Source: Calendula officinalis
Taxonomy: Eukaryota; Streptophyta; Magnoliopsida; Asterales; Asteraceae
DNA length: 64,000 nucleotides
Direction: 5' to 3'
NCBI GenBank assembly: GCA_963853835.1
Contig: OY970820.1
Span: 75,450,909 to 75,514,908 of the forward strand
The notes under the pieces are model-generated. The model did no database searches, was not told the DNA's origin, and saw nothing but the letters and a program-made list of their open reading frames with translations. How positions within the stretch are numbered: position 1 is the first letter of the stretch; each line of letters opens with the position of its first letter. Below are positions 32,270-44,218 of this stretch, in pieces. Position numbers and translations under genes: made by a program.

Positions 32270-33617
32270 ATGGATCTTGAAGATGAGATATTAATCTTGC
32301 TTATTCTATATTGGTTTGTGAGACGAAGAAATTCTTTGACGAGAATACAAAGGATACGAGATAACACTTCAACGTTAATTGGGCATGCGTACACACAAGA
32401 GTTACTAATTGGATCCAATACACAATGTCAAGAATTGATGCGTCTGTGATGCATATGTACTATTATGTAACCATTTTAAACAACAAAATTGGTTACAAGA
32501 TAGCAAGCATATAAGTGTTGAGGAAAAGATGGCAATCTTTTTGACAACTATTGGACATAATGAACGTTGTCGAATGGTCAAATGTAGATTTCAACATTCA
32601 ACACAAACTATTCATAGTTGTTTTCATGAAGTTTTACAAGGAATGATGAAATTTGCAAAAGAAATTATACGACCACCGTCGTTTGATACCACTTCGGTTA
32701 TATCAGATCGACAAAAGAGACTATTAGAAATATTCCCGGTACGTTTTATTCTATAAGAATATTTTTACAGAGATACATAAGTATTATTAGTTTTTTCTAC
32801 ATAAATGAAGGGAGCAATCGGTGCACTAGACGAAACTCTTGTGCATGCAGTCGTACATGTTGGTCAACAAACTGCTTATCGAGGAAGGGGTGGAGGTCGA
32901 TGTTATCAAAATGTTTTAGGAATTTGGGATTTCAATATGATATTCACATTTGTATGGGCCGGATGGGAAGGCATAGCACATGATTCCAGAATTTTAACAG
33001 AAGTTGTGTTTAATCCGACTTCTGGGTTTCCGTTTCCTCCACCAAGTACGTATTATTCTTATATAATGTATTAAATTTGTTATTTTTAATACACGTACAA
33101 ACGTGCACGCCCCCGCGCGTGCACACACACATATAATTTTATAATGTTTCTATATTAACTACTAGATAAATATTATCTATGTGATGCTGCATATGCCAAC
33201 ACTCGTGGATTTTTGGCACCTTATCGTAACACGAGGTACTGGTTAGCAGATTTTAGACGTCGTCGTGCTTTAACTAGAGAAGAAAAGTTCAATCATGCAC
33301 ATGCACAACTTAGAAATGTTAGTGAACGTGCTTACGGTGTTTTAAAAGCGAGATTTCCGATCTTGAAGCAAATGGCTCCTTATCCATTTTCAATACAAAG
33401 GAATGTTGTAATAACGTGTTTCGCGGTACACAACTTTATAAGAACATGCAATATCCGTGATCAATTATTTATGGAGTTGGATGAGGATATGATATTTAAC
33501 AACGAAGAACATGTCGATGAAAGTGCGGAAGAAGAACAAGATGGAACACAATGGGGTGCTCAAAGTACTCAATATATGACACATTTCCGTGATGAACTTG
33601 CTAACCAACTAGTTTAA
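32270..33617 (+). pseudogene. Harbinger transposase (HARBI1-like, DDE_Tnp_4), frameshifted
   Basis: The first exon begins MDLEDEILILLILY at 32270 and reads to a TGA at 32447-32449. Homologous sequence continues in another frame from 32448 (DAYVLLCNHFKQQNWLQ) to a donor at 32738, so a short deletion near 32446 breaks the frame. Exon 2 is about 32811-33045 (GAIGALDETLVHAVV, then FTFVWAGWEGIAHDSRIL). Exon 3 is 33166-33617 (YYLCDAAYANTRGFLAPYRN, then NVSERAYGVLKARFPIL). The catalytic Asp (ALDET), Asp (HDSR) and Glu (SERAYG) are all present, though Gly after the first Asp is changed to Glu. The helix-turn-helix-like N-terminus is RMVKCRFQHSTQTIHSCF. Splice phases agree at 33045/33166. Apart from the frameshift it looks recently active. 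Confidence 0.88.
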
Positions 33618-34112
33618 AATGTTTCAGTTTAAGAAAGTATTTTCAAACTCTTATGTCAAATTAATGTTTTTGGTTTTTGCTACCTTTTAGATCATCAATC
33701 GTTGTGTACTGGTATAACTAATAAATTAGTTTGTTTACAGATTTTTCTTTGTTTTATTATCATGTATATTTTATTCTAATTTTATAAAATAGGATTTTGT
33801 TAACAAAATTCTACTTGTTATATTAAGATTTTAATTACTAAGATTACGTAAGTAACTTTTCCTCATTTGTTACAATAATTATTTAGAAAAATAATTTTTA
33901 TTTATATTTAGAAATAGGGTTACATTGGTAATTTACAATTGTCCATATATTTTATTTAGCACATTAAACAAACAAAAACCATTTATTACCTGCTTAATCT
34001 GTACAGACCATATATATTCAGACAGACACTTTACCCATTCAGATCTTAATGGTAAAATAAAACAAACATGCCCTGAGTTTCGTATCGGATCAGAAATTGT
34101 CACCCTAGTTAA

Positions 34113-34465
34113 GAGCATCAAATATGGTAACATAAGTCGGAATGCAACCTCTACGCCACCCATGCGCCAAATCATTATTCCACATTTCACATTCAAAACT
34201 CCCAAATATATCTGTACCATCACTAACCAATAATACTCCTTTTGGACCCACTAAAATACCTCTCACTCACAAAATACCCATAAAAAATAAAAACCTCTCT
34301 CCTCCCATTGGTCCCAAAACACCCTCTCTCCTCCCATTGGCTCGTGGCCTAAGTCGGCCATCCGACTTTGGGGTGGGGTTTAACATGGCGCACTGTATGG
34401 TGGCACGGGTCGGAAGTTATGTGGCGTCCGACTTGAATAGGGGGTTGTTACCATACCTGATGCTC
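34113..34465. mobile_element. Tourist/Harbinger-like MITE, TAA duplication
   Basis: The inverted ends are GAGCATCAAATATGGTAAC at 34113 and GAGCATCAGGTATGGTAAC read back from 34465. They are flanked by TAA at 34110-34112 and 34466-34468. The length is 353 bp without coding capacity. The 3-bp TAA duplication fits the PIF/Harbinger group. It starts 39 bp after the Harbinger element's right end. Confidence 0.88.
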
Positions 34466-34468
34466 TAA

Positions 34469-36064
34469 GAACGTTTAGACACTTAGAAAATAAAGTTGAG
34501 AGGAACATTATCTTTAGAAAATAGAGTTAAGACTTATGATCATAACTATAACTGATTCGATTATGGAATTATCAATATATCGATTCGGTTATAAATACAA
34601 AACCGAACTGAAGGTAACACAACAGCTATATCTAGCTACAATCTAACACGTTATTATTATGAATTTTAATATGTGCATGTATTAAACTATTAAAGGTTCT
34701 GATGTCTTTTGAGAGTCAAACTTCAATGATTGTGTTTGACTTAAAATGCCAGTGTGATTGAATGGAATTTACGCTGTGCTTGGGCCAAATTTTGTTAAGG
34801 CTCCAGCCCAAAAATATTGGCCAACGACTACTAACGAATAACCGATCAATGCCTAGGAAAACTGACCGAACATAAAGTTATGAAACAAAAAAATAACAAA
34901 ACAAGTTACCATCAATGTTAACCAACGAGGATAGTATATTCCCGCACGTTGCAGCGGGTTTTATTATACTTTTGTTTGATTTACCTAAATTATTTTTACA
35001 TACAAAATAATTTATAATTTCTCGCATGTTTATTATACTTGGTAGATTGTAAAAAAGTGTAATTATAGTCAACTAAAATATTAATAAATCTTTAAATATC
35101 TTGTTGCCTAATAAAGTTATGTAGGATTGATTATTAGAACTTTCGGTCTTAAATTTCTAAACAAATTTTATATATATTTAATTAATCTAAACAAAAGAGA
35201 AATTTTTTGATGCCAGAACTCAAAAACATATCCATCTGAAATTTAAATGCCTTAAAAGTTATGCTTCATGCCACTCGAAGCTTTGTTTTTCTTTTAGGAT
35301 ATATTATTTATTTATTATAATGGTTAGTGGCCAAAAAGAAAAGTGCAATACTTTAAAAAGAAAAAGGTGCAAAACTTTAAGGGGGGAAATGGTAACATAT
35401 TATGAACAGTAAAAACTTAATGCTAATTGTATATATAGGAGAATTTAAAAAAATCAACGTAGGGGATATTTTAGACAAAGTTGTGATTTATTTAATCAGC
35501 TTCGTCTTTTGGCAGAAATATAGTTCACCCAGTTCATGCATCATTTATAAGCTGTTCAAGAACTCGTTAAAAGTTTGTAGCAACATCACTCTTTCATCAT
35601 GAAAATGTATTGATGGCTAGTTTTAATTCTGATCAATGTCTGATTAGTGGGCCTAGTGGCACATCATGTAGAATGGATATTGTGATTATTAAATATTGGG
35701 TTTTGATAATAACAACAGTTAGAGTTGTCTATAAGAACATATAATTAGAAGATTATTTTAATATTTAGCCCCTTTTAACTTCATTAGTCAAATAATATTC
35801 ATTTTTTTTAGTAACATTCAAATTCCTCCTCCAATCAGAATCAATTATCCGTTTTAATTGACAGCCCTTAAGGGCTGTTATTATCAAAACTCTTAAATAT
35901 TTAATTTGTCGAACATGCCGTTTAATTGAGTATGCGTACTTTATATTTACCCATAATCTAGTTCATATCATAGCAACTAAAATGCACATTTTACAAATTT
36001 GTTGCTTTAGCTGTCTAACTATAGGAGTGAACCAAAGAATCATGCTATAATAATATAATTCATT
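34469..36064. other. intergenic DNA
   Basis: AT-rich sequence with no supported gene. A short dyad CCCGCACGTTGCAGCGGG at 34941-34958 may be a leftover transposon end. The last part probably carries the 3' UTR of PGRL1. Confidence 0.5.
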
Positions 36065-38004
36065 TTAAGTCCATTTTTGCCCTCTGTTCACTCGTCTTCT
36101 TCGGATCAAATATATACGACCATAAACCCACCTTTTTTCTGGTCTTGCAATCGATCTCTGTACAAAAGAATTAGAGACTTCACAGGATCTATTTTCTTTC
36201 CTTTTTTTAATAATATTGAAAAAAAGTTTTCTGTAATTACCTCAACTTTGGTGCGGAATTCTAATAAGCATTCACATACATGACATTCAGCTTTATGCGG
36301 GGAATTACTAAACTTATTCGATTTCACAAATGCAAATACCTACATATTAACAAACACACTTCAAGCTGTAATTAAAATGCATCATGAAACAAAAATAAGC
36401 GATATACGAAGTATTAATTAAAGTATTAAACAAAACTAACCTCCTCCCCACAATTAGGGCATGCCCCTTTTAACGCCACTAAATCATTTTTCCAAAGGCC
36501 TTGAAGCGCTCCAACTGTTGGAAATTACAAATTAATTCTTAATACTTAAATAACTCAAAATTAGAAAAACAAAATTACCAGCAGCTGAGGCAACAGGATA
36601 ACCAATCATGGACCCCAACATCATTACAAGCATACCATTCATCATAGCAAGAACAGGGGCTTGACTACTGGTTGAAAAACTAGAATCTAATGCATCTTTA
36701 AAAGCTTGACCTAACGTGTAAATAACAGGAACAAGACAAGCTGAACTCCCAATTCCAAGAAACAATAGCCAAACACTTGCTAATGCAAAAACCTGAGAAG
36801 GATCTTCCTGCCCTACATACACGTTTTAGTGGATGTAATATTTGATTTATAATTATAAAAATTAAAAAAAGAAGTGGAAAAGAAAATTACCGCGGCATCA
36901 GCATAAGTTGACTGTTGCCTTAAACTGCAACGTGGATATTTGACAACGTATTTTGATCCATACCACCGTAATTTTAACTGTTTTAATTTTTGTAATTAAA
37001 TAAGTAAACGGAATGAAGATTGGTAGCTGGAATTGTAAATTAGGGTTTGAGATTACCTCTACTCTATCAAACATGTCGTCAAGTATCAGAGGTTTCCCAC
37101 TATAGTATGCATCCCGTGCCTGATTTAAGATTGTTCAAGAAAAATGTGAGGAAGATAACGAATTAGCAAACATAGATATAATTTTCTTTAAGGAAATAAA
37201 AGATTAGTATGTATATTGGCAATCATACGCTTTGGTTCAACATTCTGATTTTCCATCCACATTCAAAATTGTACAAGCAATCAATTTCAATTGGAGCAAA
37301 AATTTACAAAGCAATAGTTGGTAGATTCATGTAAATATACCTGAAGAGCATCATGTAGTGCTCTTAGAGTGATTCAGACGATTTCAATTTAATGCTACTC
37401 CAGCAATTTGATCATGTACAAAACCAAACTTATGGAACATAATTCAGCTAAGCTACAGGCAAGTCAATTGAATCAACCAAAAGAAACAGCTAGATCGTAA
37501 CTAATTCGTGGTTTCGTTTAACCCTAACATCAGAAACTGCACAAAATCTTTACAATTTTAGGCTATTCGGTTACTCCTATCCATTTCTAAATTGTTTACT
37601 GATCACGAAGACATTCTAAATTGTGTATGCTTCGTCTTTTGAAATTAACACATAAGAGCATCAAGTAATATCCGATAAAGTAAGAAATCAAATTCAGAAT
37701 TCAGTTTTACAAGTTATAAACGGTTAGCCGAGATACGTACTTGACGATAGAGAGCTTCTAGGGTTTCTTGGCTGGCACTTTCGATCGGACCGACGAATAG
37801 GCATGAAGGTCCTTCGATTAAAACTTGGGATGAAGGTCGGCGGTCTTTGTCACTACGAATCGAAAGTCCGTTGTTGCTGCTGTTCTTACAGGAAATTCGA
37901 ACCAGCTGAGACGGAGCCAAGGTCCGGTTGTTCCTGGAGAGCTCGACAACTGTGGAGCCGATAACGTGAGGACAGGGCACGTTGGAGCTAGTTCCGGCGG
38001 CCAT
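36065..38004 (-). CDS. PGRL1: PGR5-like protein 1 (PGRL1), chloroplast thylakoid, 7 exons, 302 aa
   Basis: Exons by splice signals: 37741-38004, 37057-37119, 36891-36977, 36579-36807, 36441-36514, 36241-36339, 36065-36157; 909 bases, all phases consistent. PGRL1 is a thylakoid membrane protein that works with PGR5 in antimycin-sensitive cyclic electron flow around photosystem I. The first ~60 residues are Ser/Arg-rich and fit a chloroplast transit peptide. The conserved core starts at CLFVGPIESASQETLEALYRQ, followed by ARDAYYSGKPLILDDMFDRVE and LKLRWYGSKYVVKYPRCSL. Two membrane segments lie in exon 4 (about 144-170 and 190-213). The redox cysteines of the family are all present: PRCSL, SSACLVP, CPNC at 233-236 and CHVC at 258-261. 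The C-terminus has the family's RWVYGRIYLI followed by a basic tail of 12 residues. Start: the ATG at 38004; the upstream TTG is not a start. Confidence 0.95.
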
Positions 38005-38861
38005 CAAGTAGAATTAACGTCCGGCGACGGTTATCTCCGACCGGAGGACCGGAATAGTAGAATTTGCGTGTGGAGTTGTGGTGTTTTGGAAGTAAAAGTA
38101 TCTTGAAGGTTGTGAACGGAAATGTGGCGTTTATTTGAGGCCAGGAATGAACAGTTTTTTCTTGAAAACGAAATGTCGAAAACACCCTTTGAGATTTTCC
38201 CGCGTTTATGGGCCCGCATAGCATTCCATTTTGGCATGTTCTCAATTTTGGGAGATTTCTTTTTTAGTTGATTAGGTTTTAATTAATGGTTTGATTCGTA
38301 GACCCGTTAAAATGTTCAAATATGACTTACTTATGTTTATATGATGTTGTATATGTGCTTCATGATCTTGTGCATATGTTTTTTAAGGGCAACATGAAAA
38401 TTTTGAGTGGTGTACATATCACCACAAAACCTAAGAGTTTCTTCGCGATGTGCGTTCACGGATGAGTATTCATGTACGGCCCTTGTGGGTCTCAAGGGAC
38501 GGAAAAAGCTAGGTTATCCATAAGATGATTATCAATTCAAGGACATAAGGTTAGGTTAGTCAAAAGATGATTATCAGTTTAAGGATATAAGATGACGCTG
38601 AGCTTCACAAAGTTTGCTATCATGTGATTCATGTCTAATCATGAAGATTGGTTGCTCTAGGATTCTTTCAGGGTCTTAAAGTATATTTTCTTTTTTGCGC
38701 AAATGTAATTTTTAAATATTTTGTATTTCTATAATTTGTTTTTCACTCAAAATGGTTTGTGATTCCATGTTTTTAGTTGAACTCATGAAGGGCATAAGGG
38801 TCTGTGTACTTGGGTAAACAGGAAGACCTGATTTGCTCTAATAAATATATAAAATGTAGTA
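38005..38861. other. PGRL1 promoter side and intergenic DNA
   Basis: On the minus strand this includes the PGRL1 5' UTR and promoter near 38005-38250. ORFs here are shadows. The remainder up to the copia element at 38867 shows no recognisable feature. Confidence 0.5.
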
Positions 38862-38866
38862 ATATT

Positions 38867-39078
38867 TGTTGTCGATTAGAAAACAGAGTATATGAAATAA
38901 CTTGATTGATTTTCTTTCTCATTCTTTACGGTACATTATAGGCTCATATTTATAGGACATAATTAACATACATAAGGAAAGACAGTGCATGATTCTCGGC
39001 TAGACAATAACTGTAATTGATCGTGATTGATCCTCAATTTGGGAGGTGATATTCTGAATAATTATTTCCTTTTTAACA
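38867..39078 (-). repeat. 3' LTR of second copia element
   Basis: 212-bp LTR, one mismatch to 43389-43600. Confidence 0.95.
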
Positions 39079-39090
39079 CTCCCTCTCAAG
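39079..39090 (-). other. polypurine tract of second copia element
   Basis: On the minus strand TTGAGAGGGAG directly precedes the 3' LTR. Confidence 0.8.
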
Positions 39091-42000
39091 TTAAGTAGTA
39101 GGGTCTCCAAAACTCAACTTGCCAAGACAATGATTAAAGATTCTTCCGTTGACTGCCTTTGTTAAAATGTCTGCCAACTGGTATTCTGATCGAACAAACG
39201 GGATCTCAATAATTCGAGCTTCTAGCTTTTCCTTGATGAAGTGTCGATCAATCTCCACGCGTTTTGTTCGATCATGTTGGACAGGATTCTCAGAGATTTG
39301 AATTGCAGCCTCATTGTCACACATCATTCTACTCGTATCCTTCGGAGGAAACCCGAGTTCTGTTAAGAGTTTCTTGATCCATAGAATTTCTGCCAGTCCT
39401 CGAGCTATGCCCCTGAATTCGGCTTCTGCACTTGAGAGTGCAACAACCTTTTGTTTCTTGCTTCTCCATGTCACTAGGTTTCCGCCAACCATCGTAAAAT
39501 AGCCGGAGGTTGACCTCCGGTTCCCTTTATCACCCGCCCAGTCAGCATCAGTGTATGCTTGTATCTCTAAGTGTCCGTTTGATTTAAATAACACCCCGTG
39601 GTTAGGTGTTCCCTTAAGGTACCTTAAGATTCTAATAACTGCTTCCATGTGAGCTGCTTGCGGTTGATGCATGAACTGGCTAACAACCCCGATAGCATAT
39701 GCTATATCGGGTCTAGTATGCGATAAGTATATGAGTTTTCCCGCTAGTCATTGATATCTTTCTTTATCAGCTAGTAAGGCCGTTTCTGCGTTTTAGAAAT
39801 AGAGTGTGATCGGAATTGCTCTGTTTGTATCCATACTTCCTCATTGCAAGAGTGAATCTACCAAACCACGCTCTGGGGGATTGTTTTAGCCCATACAATG
39901 ATTTTTTAAGCCTACACACTTTTTTTTCTTTGAAGCCTTGAGTGAATCCCGGTGGTGCTTCCATATATACTTCTTCTTTCAGTTCCCCATGTAGGAACGC
40001 ATTTTTAACATCAAATTGATGGAGGGGCCATCCTTTATTAGCAGCGATAGAGAAGAGTACCCTAATCGTATCGATCTTGGCAACCGGAGAGAATGTTTCA
40101 GAGTAGTCGATCTCGTATGTTTGGGTGTAACCTTTGGCGACTAGTCGGGCTTTGTATCTTTCAATGGTTCCATCCGGCTTATGTTTAATAGAGAAGACCC
40201 ATTTGCATCCCACTGGTTTTTTGTTTCGCGGAAGTACACATTTTTCCCATGTGTTGTTCTTGTTTAGTGCTTTCATTTCATCCTCCATGGCTTCTTTCCA
40301 TTCTCTTGATTCCAAGGCTTCTTGCGTTGTAGAAGGTGTTTGCTCTGAGCACAATGCAGTAGCGAACGCTTTGGCTTCTTTAGATAAGTTTCCTTTAGCG
40401 ATGTTTGCCATAGGATATTTTGATCTTGTAGTCTATTTTTCTGGTGAGTACCTTTTTGGAGGTACTCCTCTATTTGCTCTTGGTGGTAGTACATATGTTT
40501 CCGCCACAGTCTCTTGAGTAGCATTGTTGTCTCTTTGTTGAACTTCTACTTCCGGCGCGACAGTCTCTATTTGTTCGGTAACTTCTTCCTGTTCTGTTGG
40601 CATTTCATGAACCACACGGTTATTGGATAAAGGTGTTTCAGGATTAGAAGTACATACCTCGGGTTCCAGGACTGGCGGATCTTGGTTGGCACTGACTGAC
40701 GGACCGGTGGATGTGCGAGGTGACCCATTTTCATTTTTGTGATCAGCACTGTCGCTAAATGTCAACCAACTCAGTGGGTCTTCAATTGTTTCCTCCCCCT
40801 GACCACTGTGTTGGGAACGATAAAAGTATTCGGTTTCAAGCCAATCACAATTCATGGTGGTGACTACAATACCTCGCTTTGGACTGTAACACCTGTAGCC
40901 CTTCTGGTTTACCCCATAACCCACAAACACACATTTTTCAGCGCAAGCACTGAGTTTGGTCCGGTCAACTTTAGGGATATGGGCAAAAACTGAGCACCCA
41001 AAAACTCGTGGTTCAAGGGTAAGACTAGGTGGAATATTTGTAAATTTTGATAAAGTGTGTAACGGTGTTTTAAAATCGAGTGCTTTAGTGGGTAACCGAT
41101 TAATAAGGTAAGCTGCAGTAGCGAGGGCTTCAGGCCAAAAGGATTTCGGTACATTAGATTCAAGCATAAGAGCACGTGTAATTTCTAATAAAATCCGATT
41201 TTTCCGTTCGGCGACGCCGTTTTGTTCAGAGTGTCTCGGGAGGTGGTTTGGTGAACCATTCCTTTTGACTGAATAAATTCTTTCATAGAATTATTCACAA
41301 ATTCTCCTCCATTATCAGACCGAAGAATTTGAATGTTTGTGTTGTATTGGGTTTGAATCATCGAATAGAATATGGTAAAAAATTTAAAAACTTCAGATTT
41401 TTGTTTTAGGAGGTAAACCCAAGTCATGCGTGTGCAATCATCCACAAATAATAAGAAAAAACGGAAACCCTGCCCCCCCGTTAACTTCTGCCGGCCCCCA
41501 TACGTCAGAGTGAATCAATGAAAACGGTAACTTCACTCGAGTGTTATTTGGTTTAAATGTTTGTTCATGACTTTTAGCTAGAACACATGTTTCACAACTT
41601 AAAACATTATTAAACGGAAAAAGTTTAGGAAATAATAAATGCAAGTAGCCTGCGGACGGATGCCCCAACCTCCTATGCCATAGCCATGCTTCTCTACTTG
41701 GTGTTCCATGAGCAAGCATCACAGTACCGTGTTGGGTCACCTCATCCACATAGTATAACCCCTGCCGTTCAGTGCCACACCCAATGATCATGCCAGTCCT
41801 GATGTCCTGTAAAATACAGAAAGTTGGGTGCATTAAAACAGTACAATTCAGCTCTTTCGTGACGTGGCTGATAGACAATAATTTATGAGATAGAGAAGGG
41901 ACATAGAGACAATTATGAAGTTTGAGTTTTGGAGATATCTCAATTGTCCCTTCCCCTTTAACATGCATACTTTCACCATTTGCAGTTTGTATTTTAGATA

Positions 42001-42526
42001 CTCTTGGTTCAGATTTAAGGGTAATATCAGTGGGCTCAAAAGTCATAGTTTCGGTTGCCCCACTATCTAAAATCCATGCTTTATTTGGTGGGTTTTGAGA
42101 ATTTTGACCCACTTTAGCATGTCTAATAGTCTGGGGTTCATTTTGAATTATTTCAAGAATTTTTGGACTAAAATATTTAGGGTTTAATAAACAAGGGTCT
42201 GAGGATGAAGCCCCACACCCTTTACCTGCATCTCCTTCGTCATGTTTCACGTTTGAAGCAGCAACACCACCGAATCCCCCTTTCATCTGGTCGTTGTTCG
42301 TACTGCTACACACAGCAGCCGCCGCCTTCCCTTTCTCGGCCGGAGCACCGGTTTTCTTGTGGCCATCATTCCACCATTCAGGATAACCGACCAGTTCAAA
42401 ACACTGATCTTCAGTGTGTTTCGTCATACCACAATTCGTGCACACCAGTTTGGATTTATCAATTCGGGATGAAGGTTTTCTAGAGGCATCGGCTCTGCGT
42501 TGTTTCCCTTTTGTGAACAGCCCTAC
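39091..42526 (-). pseudogene. copia pol of second element, multiply broken
   Basis: Zinc knuckle CTNCGMTKHTEDQC and protease motif WILDSGATETMT are followed by the integrase zinc region (WLWHRRLGH...CETCVLAK) and its D, D and N-terminal core positions (IHSDVWGP, LRSDNGGEF). Breaks: a one-base shift near 42527 at the gag junction; another near 41455 in the G-rich VNGGAGF stretch; one near 41225 just before the integrase Glu; a TAG at 40433-40435 in the linker. RT (WKEAMEDEM...VGCKWVFSIK, HQFDVKNAFLHGELKEEVYM, YGLKQSPRAWF) reaches about 39800. There it is joined to sequence that normally lies ~90 codons further on (ADKERYQ, LIYLSHTRPDIAYAIGVVSQ), so the catalytic YVDD is missing. RNase H (YTDADWAGD, SSAEAEFRG, MMCDNEAAI) is open to its natural end at 39091. 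Confidence 0.92.
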
Positions 42527-43326
42527 CCCTCCGGAATTTGTGACCCATCAGCAGTAAGACCGGCCGCCACACCCGGCAATGGATTTTCAGTGGTGGCTCC
42601 AAGGATACCTTGATGGGCCATCTCTTTTCGGACAGCCGCGTAGGCTCCTTCCGCTGAGGGGAGTGGATCCCATCGAAGAATTTCCCTTTTTATCGGGTCA
42701 AATCTTCGATCCAAAGCATTCAAGAACTGAAATAGTTTTTGTTCAGACCTGATATTGTTGTATGTTGATATGTCAATGGTGCACTTCATTGGATTCGGGT
42801 CCCTCCTTTCGATTTCTCCCCATATACCTTGCAAAGCTATCCAGAAATCTTCAAGAGGAGCCCCATTCTGCTTGATTTCATTTGCTTTAACGTGTAAGTC
42901 AAAGGTTTGTAATTTGTCTTTGCCGCTACTGTACGTAACTACAAGGGCATCCCATAGGGATTTTGCTGTGGGAAATTCAGTGAGATTACTAGCAAGTGCG
43001 GGTTCAATGTTCTGTATTAGCCATGAGAACACGATTAGATCGTCTTGTTCCCGTTGCTCATACCGATCATCTAAAGGGTCTGGTGGTGCGGGATTACACG
43101 AAAGATGGCTTAACAGAATTTTCGATTTTCCCCCAATTGCAACTCGGATCATCCGAGCCCATAGGGCATAATTCTGGCTGTTAAGTTTAAGACTGATTTT
43201 CAAGCTATCAGATAAACTTTGTTTCGTGGTTTGATTCTGGTTGTTGAGGGTGGTTTTGAAGAAGTTTGTAAGTTGTGTGGTAAGGTCATTGTTGCTGTTA
43301 TTCGAGCTACCATCATCATCAGGCAT
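42523..43326 (-). CDS. copia gag, second element
   Basis: The ATG at 43326 opens 267 codons. Visible: an Asn/Ser/Gln-rich start, then the copia gag domain (LKLNSQNYALWARMIRVAIGG, DDLIVFSWLIQNIEPALASNL, AKSLWDALVVTYSSGKDKLQTF). The frame ends QIPEG followed by a stop within a G-rich run. Homologous sequence resumes one base over, so gag and pol were originally continuous. Confidence 0.88.
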   Translation of the reverse strand: MPDDDGSSNNSNNDLTTQLTNFFKTTLNNQNQTTKQSLSDSLKISLKLNSQNYALWARMIRVAIGGKSKILLSHLSCNPAPPDPLDDRYEQREQDDLIVFSWLIQNIEPALASNLTEFPTAKSLWDALVVTYSSGKDKLQTFDLHVKANEIKQNGAPLEDFWIALQGIWGEIERRDPNPMKCTIDISTYNNIRSEQKLFQFLNALDRRFDPIKREILRWDPLPSAEGAYAAVRKEMAHQGILGATTENPLPGVAAGLTADGSQIPEG

Positions 43327-43376
43327 GATGGCTCGGTTCTGGGGAGAAGATGGGTTTGGATCTGGAACGTCTCACC

Positions 43377-43388
43377 GCTCTGATACCA
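43377..43388 (-). other. primer-binding site, initiator tRNA-Met type
   Basis: TGGTATCAGAGC on the minus strand, abutting the 5' LTR. Confidence 0.95.
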
Positions 43389-43600
43389 TGTTGTCGATTA
43401 GAAAACAAAGTATATGAAATAACTTGATTGATTTTCTTTCTCATTCTTTACGGTACATTATAGGCTCATATTTATAGGACATAATTAACATACATAAGGA
43501 AAGACAGTGCATGATTCTCGGCTAGACAATAACTGTAATTGATCGTGATTGATCCTCAATTTGGGAGGTGATATTCTGAATAATTATTTCCTTTTTAACA
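43389..43600 (-). repeat. 5' LTR of second copia element
   Basis: 212-bp LTR, followed by the duplication ATATT at 43601-43605. Confidence 0.95.
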
Positions 43601-43605
43601 ATATT

Positions 43606-44216
43606 AATAGAAAGGAGAATTAAAGGGAAATGGGCAAATGGCCAAGTGGAAAATTGGCAATAAGCTAAGACTAAAAAGGGACACACCCGCAAGCAAAATT
43701 TAACAAAACCTACTCATCAAGTTTTTTCTTCCGCTTGCTATCATTTTCTTAACCACAACTTGTTATTAAAAAACACGATCAAATTAAATAGTTAGATTAA
43801 AAAATTCAAAAGAATAAGGTTTTTGTTCTATCTCTAGAATTACACCATTTATAAGTAACTCAATCCAGATATATTTCCACTTGCCATTATTACTTCACAA
43901 GTTTTTTTTTTTTCTGTTCAGTTTTACAATAATCCAGAGATATCATGGTTGATTTCTTAGGTAAATACTTTTAGTTAATTTATTGAATCAAATGTAGCCT
44001 TTATCACAAAATTAACATAAGGTAGAATTCTAAATTTTACTTTATTTTCGTAGTAAAATATTTGAAGTTGATAGATTGCAAAAGATTAAAAAGTATGATA
44101 GTTTCAACTTTCAAGTATAATCGATTAATGAACTTTGAAATGCTATAAAAAATGTATGATGAGTTTTATCTATAACTGCTAAGTCGTAAAGGTGTGTAAT
44201 ACAAAAATGGATAAAC
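43606..44216. other. intergenic DNA
   Basis: AT-rich, with no recognised element or gene between the copia LTR and the tRNA gene. Confidence 0.6.
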
Positions 44217-44218
44217 TC

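Larger units (their letters stand above)
30058..34073 (+). mobile_element. PIF/Harbinger DNA transposon with both ORFs
   Basis: Terminal inverted repeats match at 14 of 15 positions: GGGCTTGTTTGTTTT at 30058 and GGGCATGTTTGTTTT read backward from 34073. The 4.0-kb interior holds the two genes typical of autonomous PIF/Harbinger elements in the same orientation, a Myb/SANT-like ORF1 and a DDE transposase. No clean 3-bp TWA target duplication is visible (AAT at the left, TGA at the right), so the exact ends may have drifted. The transposase carries a frameshift, so the copy is probably immobile unless helped in trans. It starts 33 bp after the gag-only element. Confidence 0.85.
38867..43600 (-). 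mobile_element. Ty1/copia retrotransposon with 212-bp LTRs, degenerate coding region
   Basis: The LTRs at 38867-39078 and 43389-43600 are both 212 bp and differ at one base (ACAGAGTA versus ACAAAGTA). They start TGTTGTCG and end TTAACA on the plus strand. The target duplication ATATT is at 38862-38866 and 43601-43605. It is read leftward. The primer site TGGTATCAGAGC (43377-43388) directly follows the 5' LTR and a purine tract precedes the 3' LTR. Gag, zinc knuckle, protease, integrase, RT and RNase H are present in copia order. At least three frameshifts, a stop and a deletion that removes the YVDD region make it inactive despite near-identical LTRs. It is a RE1/RE2-like copia; the precise lineage is not assigned. 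Confidence 0.95.

Noticed and set aside
34142..34468. 108-codon plus-strand ORF
   Set aside because: It lies almost entirely in the TAA-flanked MITE and reads through its inverted ends; chance frame.
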